Below, piece after piece: positions 37,377-44,814 of a stretch of DNA of 64,000 nt. Origin of the DNA: Clostridia bacterium (GTDB taxonomy: Bacteria; Bacillota; Clostridia; Christensenellales; Borkfalkiaceae); the NCBI GenBank assembly GCA_017456055.1, contig JAFTKC010000002.1, forward strand, positions 56,959 through 120,958, in the 5' to 3' direction. Each line of letters begins with the position of its first letter. Positions within the stretch are counted from its first letter, which is position 1. The notes beneath the pieces are model-generated. The model was not told the origin of the DNA. It saw only the letters and a program-made list of their open reading frames with translations, and ran no database searches. The position numbers and the translations under genes are program-made.

Positions 37377-37643
37377 TTATTTCTTTTCGCTCTCAAAAAA
37401 GTCGTCGTAGCCGTCCATAATCTTCGCTAAACCTAAATCGTGTTCAGCGGCTTCGTCAAGCAATGCTTTATATCCTGCTTCGATTAACTGTACTTTTGTA
37501 AAACCGTATTGAGAGAGAAACTCATTGATTTCTTCCGCAAACTGTCTCGGAACACTCGTTCCCCAAACCAAGCTCTTTGCTTTTCTTTCTTCCTTATGTT
37601 TCTCTTCATACCTTTTGTCTGTTACCGCTCTCGGTTGTCTCAT
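37377..37643 (-). CDS. Small ribbon-helix-helix-like protein of the element
   Basis: 88 aa. A basic N-terminus (about residues 1-22) is followed by SLVWGTSVPRQFAEEINEFLSQYGFTKVQLIEAGYKALLDE, which has the beta-strand/two-helix spacing of ribbon-helix-helix DNA-binding proteins, and an acidic tail. It is probably a regulator or accessory factor of recombination. The start is ATG after AAAGGAG, with its own strong promoter. The family was not identified with certainty. Confidence 0.6.
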   Translation of the reverse strand: MRQPRAVTDKRYEEKHKEERKAKSLVWGTSVPRQFAEEINEFLSQYGFTKVQLIEAGYKALLDEAAEHDLGLAKIMDGYDDFFESEKK

Positions 37644-37675
37644 TTGCTTGTTCTCCTTTATACGTTAGTAAAAAT

Positions 37676-37704
37676 ATTTTATCGTATTAACACGGATTTG
37701 TCAA
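37676..37704 (-). promoter_or_regulatory. Promoter of the RHH-like gene
   Basis: TTGACA (37699-37704) and TAAAAT (37676-37681), 17-base spacer, about 33 bases before the ATG. This probably drives the RHH-like gene, the TnpW-like gene and the recombinase. Confidence 0.75.
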
Positions 37705-37948
37705 GCTTTTTTTGAGATGAATTTTTAATTTCGGTAGAAGAATAAAATCGGGTTTCCCGATTGTTTAAGTAAGTCAAAATCGCCAATATTGGCAATTTCC
37801 TTTACCTGCTTGCAAAAAGCGGGAAATTGTCATTTGGTGCGGTTTTCTTAACCTGCTTAGGATTTTTGAGATTGCGCACCGCACCGAGTGGTTAAATTTA
37901 GCTTCGCAGAACCCACCACTTTCACAAGAAAGTGTAGTAGGCTACACT
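37705..37948 (-). other. Non-coding stretch with two perfect dyads between the leader ORF and the RHH-like promoter
   Basis: No gene is supported in this stretch. It holds AATCGGG-TTT-CCCGATT (37746-37762) and the 12-bp palindrome GCCAATATTGGC (37782-37793). A short frame after the 10-codon ORF, offset from it, reads through residues CSLLHFLVKVVGSAKLNL and stops near 37886, but it has no start with a ribosome site. It could be a decayed gene linked to the leader ORF. Confidence 0.4.
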
Positions 37949-37981
37949 TTACAATAAAGGTTTGTCTCTTGTTCTATTCAT
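37949..37981 (-). CDS. 10-codon leader peptide ORF (MNRTRDKPLL)
   Basis: ATG at 37979-37981 with AAGGAG (37988-37993) at ideal 6-base spacing, ten sense codons, then TAA. It lies directly after the terminator of the structured RNA, so it is translated only if that terminator is read through. Such tiny ORFs after conditional terminators are typical of attenuation leaders. No larger ORF follows in the same strand before the RHH-like gene, so the controlled gene is either that one or has been lost. Confidence 0.45.
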   Translation of the reverse strand: MNRTRDKPLL

Positions 37982-38017
37982 AATCTTCTCCTTGTAGTTA
38001 TTTCGGGCGCAGGGGAT

Positions 38018-38070
38018 AAAAAAAAGGCGAGCAGATAAAACCCACCTTAAGTGAGTAACACCTGCTCGCC
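38018..38070 (-). terminator. Strong intrinsic terminator of the structured RNA
   Basis: Nine-bp GC-rich arms GGCGAGCAG (38026-38034) and CTGCTCGCC (38062-38070) with an inner ACCCAC/GTGAGT stem, followed on the minus strand by eight T residues (38018-38025). Confidence 0.9.
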
Positions 38071-38236
38071 GAATTCTTAATGATTCGCAGTTTCGTATAA
38101 ACGTCTTTATACGGCTTCAGTCAAATTCAACTCTTTAGCGAACGTAAGCATTGGCGTTCAACGGAACCCTTTGCCCGATATTTTATTAAAGCAAACTTCT
38201 TATTGACAGTAAAATAAGAACATATGTTCGCTTTAT
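38018..38236 (-). ncRNA. Structured small RNA or leader RNA (about 220 nt) with its own promoter and terminator
   Basis: It is bounded by a perfect-spacing promoter and a strong terminator, and has no ORF of note. Predicted stems on the minus strand: AAGCGAAC with GTTTGCTT near the 5' end, enclosing TTCTTAT/ATAAGAA; GAACG/CGTTC; and CGTATAAA/TTTATACG closing a GACG tetraloop. Nothing matched an RNA family I know (not 6S, tmRNA, SRP or a T-box). It could be a trans-acting sRNA, an antisense control RNA or an attenuator leader for the following 10-codon ORF. It is part of the mobile element. Confidence 0.6.
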
Positions 38237-38242
38237 GGCACT

Positions 38243-38271
38243 ATTATACTATATCTTTTTGGTAAAGTCAA
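38243..38271 (-). promoter_or_regulatory. Strong promoter of the structured RNA
   Basis: TTGACT (38266-38271) and TATAAT (38243-38248) with a 17-base spacer. The -35 box overlaps by one base the foot of the hairpin that ends the preceding operon. Confidence 0.8.
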
Positions 38272-38306
38272 CGCCGACCTGTCCAAAAGTTGGGACATGT
38301 CGGCGT
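38271..38306. terminator. Hairpin ending the helicase operon
   Basis: Arms ACGCCGAC (38271-38278) and GTCGGCGT (38299-38306) continue as TGTCC/GGACA after one mismatch; the loop is 8 bases. It lies 14 bases past the stop of the 480-codon gene. The T-run is better on the plus side; on the minus strand the tail is the -35 region of the RNA promoter. Confidence 0.65.
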
Positions 38307-38320
38307 TTTTATAATGTTTT

Positions 38321-39745
38321 TTAATTGTTTTCTAATTTTCTTTGTATCAATATACTGATTTCTTTAAGTTCTAACGCATCCTTATGCCATTGTTCTAATG
38401 TTGTAAGCGATACATCATCTAATCCTTCGTTAACGTGACCTATTAGACGGTTACAAAGTTTAGAAAACTTTTTAGTTATTTCGTCAGACTCTAATGCTTT
38501 TGCTTTTTCACGTAAACCTTTAGTTGTAATATCGCCTGTAATCTCACGAATTGTTTTCCTTTTTGCTTCTAAATCTTCGTTATATTTCTTTACTTGCATT
38601 TTATGTTCAAACTGCAACAAGTCCGCATCGATTTGAATTAACTGTTCTATTGTGTAGTTTAATTCAGCGTTTGCTTGATATATCAAATTTAGTTGATATC
38701 CGCTTGCGTACTTTAAGAATGTTTTAGTAACAGTAACAAGCCAACCGTTAACAAGTCCACGCTCCATTAAATCCAATCCGTAAAGCGCAATTTCTTTTTC
38801 TTCTTTTTTGAGAAGTAAACTGTTTACAACTTTTTGAGCTTTTTTATTGGATACATACTTTAGCATAAACAATATCGACTTTGGTTTGAATTCTCCAATA
38901 GTTTTGTTCTCTAAAAGAAAATCAATAACCTTATCGCAAAGAATCGCATTCCCTTGATATGAAAGGATATCTTCTTTATATATGTATAATCCGTGAACTT
39001 TAGAAATAATGGTCTTTCTAACGCTATCATTTCTTATGAAGAAATGGTCTCCATTATCATAATAATAGTTGCGATTAGAAAAAAGATTACTAAGCGCAGA
39101 ATTGTTAAGAACTCTCCATCCATTTCCATCTACGTTGTCGTGAATTTTGCCTTGATAAGAATTTATATTGCCCAAATCTAAGCATAAAGATTCTTCAAAA
39201 ATTTCATTATCAATAGGTAAATAATCATTCAATAATCTAACCTTAATGTTTTCTTTTTCGTCAAAAGTTACCGAATATTGCTCAGGCTTAGTATCGTCTT
39301 TAACCGTTTCGATGCTCATATCAATGATTTCTTCATTAATCATAATGATTTGTGGGAGATTATTATATGTACCTAAATCACCTTGATAAATCTTTTTGTT
39401 ATATACCGATACGTTTAATTGCGGATAATACTCATAACGATTTTTTTCATCGATTTTAAGCGTCGGAATCATAGAGTTCGCCATAATCATAGAAAGTTGT
39501 TCTGCCGAAAAAGTTTTCACTCTTGCATAAATATTTCTAAAATGTTTGTTAAGGCTACCTTCTCCCGTAACATCGTCAATATAGTCAAACACGGTTTTTT
39601 CTTGATTCTTATCGTTTGCGGTTCTCAAAGCAAGACTGCAAATTAAATATTCGTCATACGTCGCTTTTTCAAAGGTATTATATTTGACTTTAATTTTCTT
39701 TATTTGTTTAGATAATTTTAATTTTAGGCTTACTTGTAAACTCAT
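38321..39745 (-). CDS. Unknown 475-aa protein coupled to the helicase
   Basis: I do not recognise the family. The protein is soluble-looking, with a beta-rich first half (about residues 75-260, many Tyr, Asn and Asp) and an alpha-helical second half. A charged coiled-coil-like stretch spans about residues 395-440. No enzyme motif is visible. The start is the ATG that follows GGAGGTATTGATT, inside the helicase gene, giving a 38-base overlap and probable translational coupling. The fixed pairing suggests that it works with the helicase, perhaps as an effector or adaptor. Confidence 0.75.
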   Translation of the reverse strand: MSLQVSLKLKLSKQIKKIKVKYNTFEKATYDEYLICSLALRTANDKNQEKTVFDYIDDVTGEGSLNKHFRNIYARVKTFSAEQLSMIMANSMIPTLKIDEKNRYEYYPQLNVSVYNKKIYQGDLGTYNNLPQIIMINEEIIDMSIETVKDDTKPEQYSVTFDEKENIKVRLLNDYLPIDNEIFEESLCLDLGNINSYQGKIHDNVDGNGWRVLNNSALSNLFSNRNYYYDNGDHFFIRNDSVRKTIISKVHGLYIYKEDILSYQGNAILCDKVIDFLLENKTIGEFKPKSILFMLKYVSNKKAQKVVNSLLLKKEEKEIALYGLDLMERGLVNGWLVTVTKTFLKYASGYQLNLIYQANAELNYTIEQLIQIDADLLQFEHKMQVKKYNEDLEAKRKTIREITGDITTKGLREKAKALESDEITKKFSKLCNRLIGHVNEGLDDVSLTTLEQWHKDALELKEISILIQRKLENN

Positions 39746-42218
39746 AATCAATACCTCCATCAAACGTTATACTTTGTCCAAATCTCTTAATATCGTCAAT
39801 AATATCTGCGAAATACCTTCTTTTCCCACCCGTAGATACCTTCATATCGATATTGGAAAGAGTAGTAGGATTGCCGAAGATAAAAAGCTTGTCGCGCGCT
39901 CTACTCATAGAAACGTTAATTCTTCTAAAATCGTTTAAGAAATTTCCTCTTGACATATCGGTTACAACCGTATTAACTAAAACGATATCAGTTTCTCTGC
40001 CTTGGAAAGCGTCAACAGTATCAATTTCAAAACTCTTAAACGTTTTTCTTGCCGTATTAATAAGCTCTCTATTTTCTCTTTGGAATTTGTCGATTTGTGC
40101 GCCATAAGGGAAAATTGCTGATACGGAAACCTTTTCAGGATTCAACGTGTTTTCTAAAAGCATTTGTAGAATTTCTCTCGTTGCTCTTAATTCTTCAACG
40201 TTATAACGTGATGTTCCTTCGGTTGCTTCTTTACCGTTTTTAACGTCTACAAAGAAAACGTCTTTATCATTAAATATTTGATATTTATTACTAAACTGAA
40301 CTTTGCTAGGCTTTACTTTTTCACGCATACCGATAAGTTCCCTGTTGTAGAAGATGTTATAAGCGTTAAGCACGGGAGCAACCGAACGATAATTAACGTT
40401 AAGAGTAACGAGTCTGCCAACTTTCTTTGCTTTTTCAAGCGTTTTAGCAAATACTGACTCTTCGTATGTCTTCTTTAATTTCTCGAACATATCCTCGTTA
40501 TATGCAGTAAGTTCTTCAACTTCTTCTTTTTGGAATTCAAGAAGAGGAGCAAGTTGGTAATCATCGCCAACCATAATAATTTTGCTAACATAAGGAAGAT
40601 ATCTTAAAACTTCGGTTATCGGACATTTAGAAACTTCGTCAATAATAAGCCAATCATAACCTTCAAAAAGTTCTAATCCTTTTTTACCACCGATAGCACT
40701 AGTTGTTGTGGTTGCTCCAATTACGGAATAATCAGACATTTCTACGCTTTCAGAAAATCTAAATTTCTTTTCTCCACTAAAGTTAGCCATATCTTGCAAG
40801 ACTTGACTTGCTAAACTTCCATTTCTAGCGCGTCTATTATGCTCGTTAAACTTCTTCGCCCACGTTTTATAAATAGTCGTATCAATCTCTTGACCAGAAT
40901 ATTTATTGCGTCGATTCGTAATACGATTAGGAATAATGGAGTCATAGTTTTCCATTATTTCGTCTAATACGTTATCAATCGCAACGTGCGTTTGAGAAGA
41001 AATTACAACTTTTTGCTTTAATTCTTTGGTTATATACTGCACAATAGCGTTAATAACGTAGGTTTTTCCTGTTCCGGGAGGACCTTTTATAAGACTTACA
41101 GGCGAGCCATCGGTTGCCATTAAAAATGCTTGTTTTTGAGACTCATCTAAATGTTCAATATACTTGTCTTTTTTATCGTTAAATGTTCTTCTTGAACAAT
41201 TAGACGGCATTTGTTTATCACCGATTATGTATTCTAAAAGTTCAGCCGCAGCACCCGAAGCTCCTTGATTAATAAGACGAAGAGAATTGTCAATCGATTC
41301 TAATTTCACCTTTTGCCCCATATCGTAAAGGTGTAAATATTTTGAACTACTTACAATCGTTTTCGCTTCACCCGACAAAATCAAAAAATCTTCTTCAGTG
41401 TAAACATTTTTCAAATCAAAGCTGTTAAGATTTCTATCGTTTTTCTCGTTGATTTCGCTTTCGTCACTTAAATAAAGGTTATCTGAAAATCCTCTTATTT
41501 TCTTAATGTCTTTAATGCCGGCTTTAATTTTTACGTCAATAAGCCTTAAAACGCAATCTTGCAAATCGTTGGAAAGATTTTCAAATTTATAATCTTCTAA
41601 TTTGTAGCCGATTACGATACCGTTTTGGTTTTTAATAGCGTATTCTTCTTCAACCTCAATATCTTTTTGGTCAATAGGGACAAAATAATAAGGTCTTGAT
41701 ATGCTTTCAATAGGGTAATGAGCATTGTTGTTTAATTCACTTGACAAAGCCTTATAGAATTCAAATATTTCCATAAACTCATCAAACTGTGAAAGGTTAA
41801 AAACAAGATTAGGACTTTGAGATAGAGCAGAAAGAGTAAGTTGCATTCGTTCTATTGACATAGGATAATTTGTAAATAGGATTTCTGCATCTACTCCGTT
41901 TATATCCTTAAAATTAGAGCCCGCCTCATGAACGACTTTCTTTACATAAAATTCTCCACCAAATGGCGCTCTAAAAGAACAACCAAGATTACCTATTAAA
42001 ATAATACAGCCACCGCCAGGAATTTCATAAACTACTTTCACCCCGTTAATAGATACAAGTTGCCTTTGGTCTTTTCTATCATATCGTGTATCTAGGATAT
42101 TGGTTGTTAGTTTTACAAAATGACTTTTACCATCATCAATGACACCTAAAATTTCTTTTTCAAATTCTCTTTCTGGTTCATTAAAATAATTTGCTTTGGT
42201 TAATTTAAGTTCCAGCAT
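39708..42218 (-). CDS. SF1 (UPF1/DNA2-like) helicase of the mobile element
   Basis: About 836 aa. The first ~360 residues are an unrecognised, mixed region. The helicase core shows Walker A GPPGTGKT (about residues 379-386), motif Ia SSQTHVAIDNVLDE, Walker B LIIDEVSKCP, motif III VGDDYQLAPL, motif IV NVNYRS, SAIFPYGAQ, motif V DTVDAFQGRETDIVLV and motif VI VSMSRARDKLFI. This is the AAA_11/AAA_12 pattern of UPF1-like helicases, common in phage-defence cargo. I choose the second ATG (GGAGAAGAG before it) rather than the one 4 codons upstream. An element-specific promoter motif precedes it. Confidence 0.9.
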   Translation of the reverse strand: MLELKLTKANYFNEPEREFEKEILGVIDDGKSHFVKLTTNILDTRYDRKDQRQLVSINGVKVVYEIPGGGCIILIGNLGCSFRAPFGGEFYVKKVVHEAGSNFKDINGVDAEILFTNYPMSIERMQLTLSALSQSPNLVFNLSQFDEFMEIFEFYKALSSELNNNAHYPIESISRPYYFVPIDQKDIEVEEEYAIKNQNGIVIGYKLEDYKFENLSNDLQDCVLRLIDVKIKAGIKDIKKIRGFSDNLYLSDESEINEKNDRNLNSFDLKNVYTEEDFLILSGEAKTIVSSSKYLHLYDMGQKVKLESIDNSLRLINQGASGAAAELLEYIIGDKQMPSNCSRRTFNDKKDKYIEHLDESQKQAFLMATDGSPVSLIKGPPGTGKTYVINAIVQYITKELKQKVVISSQTHVAIDNVLDEIMENYDSIIPNRITNRRNKYSGQEIDTTIYKTWAKKFNEHNRRARNGSLASQVLQDMANFSGEKKFRFSESVEMSDYSVIGATTTTSAIGGKKGLELFEGYDWLIIDEVSKCPITEVLRYLPYVSKIIMVGDDYQLAPLLEFQKEEVEELTAYNEDMFEKLKKTYEESVFAKTLEKAKKVGRLVTLNVNYRSVAPVLNAYNIFYNRELIGMREKVKPSKVQFSNKYQIFNDKDVFFVDVKNGKEATEGTSRYNVEELRATREILQMLLENTLNPEKVSVSAIFPYGAQIDKFQRENRELINTARKTFKSFEIDTVDAFQGRETDIVLVNTVVTDMSRGNFLNDFRRINVSMSRARDKLFIFGNPTTLSNIDMKVSTGGKRRYFADIIDDIKRFGQSITFDGGIDYEFTSKPKIKII

Positions 42219-42260
42219 TCTCTTCTCCATTAATTTTATTGAAACGTTTCGTTCTTGGTA

Positions 42261-42292
42261 TTATATAGAAGCGATTTTTCGTAGACTTAACA
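42261..42292 (-). promoter_or_regulatory. Element-specific promoter motif P3 (helicase unit)
   Basis: On the minus strand TGTTAAGT (42285-42292), 16 bases, CTATATAA (42261-42268). It sits between the sigma-like gene and the helicase and repeats the motif found twice at 44694-44804 with exactly the same spacing. Transcription would start about 25-35 bases before the helicase ATG. Confidence 0.75.
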
Positions 42293-42294
42293 TT

Positions 42295-43173
42295 TTATTT
42301 CAATTTTTCTTTGAAATTTTTGTAAGTTCTACTTAAACTTTGTTCAGATACTCCACACAACACACCAATTTGCTTTGCGGTTGGCAATTCCCCGTTTTTT
42401 ACGTAATAATCAAAGGCTTCTTCGTTAAACAGTTTTTTATTCTCTAAAACTTGTCTTGCTTTATCTAAATCTTCATCACAAGCCTTGATAACTTCTACCG
42501 TTAAAAGCATTGAAAGTAATTTCTTTTGCCGTTCTTGAACGGATGCAAATACAACATCAATTCTTTCTACAAGCGCTGCAAAGGCTGATTCCTCAGCCAT
42601 TTTATCTTCCGCAGTTTTTTCGTGGCTTACTTGTAAATCAAACAATTCTATCTCGTCGCCGTCTTCGTTAGTAACGGTGCTTGATACAACAATAGCGTCG
42701 TTGTTTATACGAAGCAACTCTTGTAATCTAGTAAATTCAATATTAAGCGCTTTTGAAATTTTTTCTTGAACGGTGGAGTCGTTAATATCTAAGCCTTTGC
42801 TATTTGCAAGTGCAACAATTTTACGGATTAGCTTGTCATCCTCGCTTGCGACTCTAATACCTTGTCTCTTTTCTTCTATAATTTCTTTGGCTTTTGCAAT
42901 ATGTAAATCACGTTTCATAGAACTATTAAACAAATGCAAAAACTCGCCTTTACTTTTGTTGTAGTATTTTATACACTCAATAGCCGTTTCCATAAGAGTC
43001 ATACTATACGAATCTAACGGCTTATTGGGATAAATATATAAGCGGTAGTAATCCGTAAGAATTGTTAAAAAGTTATATCTTTCCGTCTTGTAGAGTGCAG
43101 GCGAACTCTCCTTGTCGATTTCAAAGAGAGGAGAATTATTTATTAAGTTTTCATATTCTTCTCTCGTAAACAT
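42295..43173 (-). CDS. Sigma-70-like factor of the mobile element
   Basis: 292 aa. A segment at about residues 52-92 (DSYSMTLMETAIECIKYYNKSKGEFLHLFNSSMKRDL) has the spacing of sigma region 2, where a helix, a K.YN..KG-type turn and an aromatic/basic helix contact core polymerase and the -10. The C-terminal helix-turn-helix PTAKQIGVLCGVSEQSLSRTYKNFKEKL (about residues 262-290) looks like region 4.2. The middle is acidic and helical. The similarity is remote, so it could instead be a generic HTH regulator. It lies between the CARF-like gene and the helicase, and a conserved promoter motif precedes both units. ATG after AGAGGTG. Confidence 0.65.
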   Translation of the reverse strand: MFTREEYENLINNSPLFEIDKESSPALYKTERYNFLTILTDYYRLYIYPNKPLDSYSMTLMETAIECIKYYNKSKGEFLHLFNSSMKRDLHIAKAKEIIEEKRQGIRVASEDDKLIRKIVALANSKGLDINDSTVQEKISKALNIEFTRLQELLRINNDAIVVSSTVTNEDGDEIELFDLQVSHEKTAEDKMAEESAFAALVERIDVVFASVQERQKKLLSMLLTVEVIKACDEDLDKARQVLENKKLFNEEAFDYYVKNGELPTAKQIGVLCGVSEQSLSRTYKNFKEKLK

Positions 43174-43183
43174 TCTTCACCTC

Positions 43184-43819
43184 TTATAAATCAAGCAAGG
43201 TGTCTAATGCTTTTACTGCGTCATCGGAAGATTTATACTCCATAGAATTAGTAACGCTGTTAAGATAGTAAAGAGGGGTCAAGTCATAAAGAACAGGGTT
43301 TACAGGCTTGGTTTTACCCATACCGCTACCGTCATCAACAAAATCTACTTTACCATAAACAATGTTTTTGATTTTTGCCTTAAAGAATTTTTCAGCAAAG
43401 TTCATAACGGCAAACATAATGATAGGAAGTGGCTTTGGTCCATAAGTAACGTCGCCAATAATTTCAGCGTTCTCTTCAAGCTTTGCCACCATATCACGAA
43501 GCAACGTTTCGTGCACGTCACGAGTTTCTTCAAAAGGTGTTGCAAGTGTGATATATTCGATATCAGCGCCGATAGAACGATTAATATCATTGAGTTCTTT
43601 TTGGAACTTGCCGGCATTGATTGCGCTATTGCCTTCAATATCTACTTTTGAAAGGAGAACGACTTTAACTTTTTCACCTTTCTTCATTGTTTTCGCAAGC
43701 ACCGAGTTAACGGGGAAAATAGTTTCGCCGTCATACTCAATCGTTACGTTGCCATCTACTTTATGCTTAAAACCGTGTAATTCCTTCTTCATAGGAAGGT
43801 CACTAAATACTATCTTCAT
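43184..43819 (-). CDS. CARF-like (TM1812-type) nucleotide-sensor protein outside a CRISPR locus
   Basis: 211 aa. The second half has the pattern of the TM1812/Csx CARF family: an ITLATPFEE strand/turn (about 90-98), DVTYGPKPLP (123-132) in place of the D[IV]THGFR ligand loop, a hydrophobic helix, IVYGKVDF (153-160) and LYDLTPLYYL (177-186) in place of the family's DLTPF block. CARF domains bind cyclic oligoadenylates made by type III CRISPR systems or related signals. No effector domain (HEPN, nuclease, HTH) is fused. No cas gene or CRISPR array is in the window. It probably senses a nucleotide and acts through the sigma-like neighbour, but this is inference. Confidence 0.6.
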   Translation of the reverse strand: MKIVFSDLPMKKELHGFKHKVDGNVTIEYDGETIFPVNSVLAKTMKKGEKVKVVLLSKVDIEGNSAINAGKFQKELNDINRSIGADIEYITLATPFEETRDVHETLLRDMVAKLEENAEIIGDVTYGPKPLPIIMFAVMNFAEKFFKAKIKNIVYGKVDFVDDGSGMGKTKPVNPVLYDLTPLYYLNSVTNSMEYKSSDDAVKALDTLLDL

Positions 43820-43822
43820 TTT

Positions 43823-44320
43823 TTATTTATTCTCCTTCTTTATTCTTTCCTTAAATATCTTTTCGCATTCTTCGTTTGATTTTGCATTATATAACGCTAA
43901 TACAATTTGCTCAAACTCTGAAACGGTAATTTTACTGCTGTCAATCTTCTTTTTTACTAACTCACAAATTCTAATATATCGACTTTCGTCTTTAAGCATT
44001 TCATAGAGTTTCTCTTTATTATTCTTGAGCTCTCTTTGAATGTCTGCATATTGTCGAATCGTAATCGTATCACGATTATAGTTTCTAAAAATATAATGAT
44101 TACGAATTTTGGACCAAAGTTCCTCTTTTTCGCATTCTATCATTTCATCAATGTTAGTTTCTTGAATATCAATATCATATTCTTTCGGAAGCTCATAATC
44201 TTTTGCAATTTGAGGTATGCGTTCTTCTGCTTCCTGACGACTATTAACGTTTACGTATTCTTCAACCCAAGCACATCCGTCTCCATCGTGGTCAAAACTG
44301 ATTCTAATATTATAATACAT
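43823..44320 (-). CDS. Unknown 165-aa protein of the CARF operon
   Basis: Unrecognised. The N-terminal 50 residues (MYYNIRISFDHDGDG....WVEEYVNVNSRQEAEERIPQIAKDY) look like a small alpha-beta domain, and the rest is charged and helical with many Lys and Glu. No catalytic motif is visible. I start at the ATG with GGAGGTGGCGTA before it, which overlaps the stop of the 114-aa gene (TAATG); an earlier in-frame start would lie inside that gene. Stop is 3 bases from the CARF-like ATG. Confidence 0.7.
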   Translation of the reverse strand: MYYNIRISFDHDGDGCAWVEEYVNVNSRQEAEERIPQIAKDYELPKEYDIDIQETNIDEMIECEKEELWSKIRNHYIFRNYNRDTITIRQYADIQRELKNNKEKLYEMLKDESRYIRICELVKKKIDSSKITVSEFEQIVLALYNAKSNEECEKIFKERIKKENK

Positions 44321-44664
44321 TACGCCACCTCCCAAGCATAATCTCGCCATCTAAAGGTGTTGCGTTTATAAGGATTTTTCTTTTTAGTTTCTAACTTCTT
44401 CTTGGTCTTTTCGTAGATAGCTACGTCGTATTCTTTTTCAATATAACGAATATAAGAAGGAAGTTTGTCTAAAGTCTTTTTTACTGCCGTGCTATGTACG
44501 CTCGAATAATTATTGATAGCGTGCACGCCTACGCCATTACGGAAAAATTCTTTGTTGCTTTTTCTAAAGTCTTGTTGGAAAAGGAAATATTCTTTTCCTC
44601 CTACTTTTACGAAAAACGATTGGGTTGCTTTTGCCGTTGTCTTACAAAATACTGTTGCTTGCAT
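44320..44664 (-). CDS. Unknown 114-aa first gene of the CARF operon
   Basis: Unrecognised basic protein. The conserved-looking part is FFVKVGGKEYFLFQQDFRKSNKEFFRNGVGVHAI, suggesting a small beta domain, followed by a helical stretch and a Lys/Arg-rich tail (KKKLETKKKNPYKRNTFRW) that could bind nucleic acid. It is the gene nearest the tandem motif promoters P1 and P2, with AGGAG 7 bases before the ATG. Confidence 0.7.
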   Translation of the reverse strand: MQATVFCKTTAKATQSFFVKVGGKEYFLFQQDFRKSNKEFFRNGVGVHAINNYSSVHSTAVKKTLDKLPSYIRYIEKEYDVAIYEKTKKKLETKKKNPYKRNTFRWRDYAWEVA

Positions 44665-44693
44665 TTTTATTCTCCTATTTTTGTTTTGTACCT

Positions 44694-44725
44694 TTATATA
44701 GAAACCTTATTTTTTGAACTTAACA
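44694..44725 (-). promoter_or_regulatory. Element-specific promoter motif P2 (CARF operon, proximal)
   Basis: On the minus strand TGTTAAGT (44718-44725), 16 bases, CTATATAA (44694-44701). The expected start point is about 23 bases before the ATG of the 114-aa gene. Confidence 0.75.
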
Positions 44726-44772
44726 CTTTTTTGAAAAGTTTTTATAAAATTTCTGTTTAGGTCCTTGTGTCA

Positions 44773-44804
44773 TTATATAGGAGCGTAAAAAACAAGACTT
44801 AACA
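44773..44804 (-). promoter_or_regulatory. Element-specific promoter motif P1 (CARF operon, distal)
   Basis: On the minus strand TGTTAAGT (44797-44804), 16 bases, CTATATAA (44773-44780). It is a tandem copy 79 bases upstream of P2. It lies just past the fic stop, so it starts a new unit. Confidence 0.75.
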
Positions 44805-44814
44805 GTTTTAGAAA

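Noticed and set aside
43402-43638. A 78-codon minus-strand frame inside the CARF-like gene.
   Set aside because: Fully contained in the CARF-like frame, with no ribosome site; shadow.
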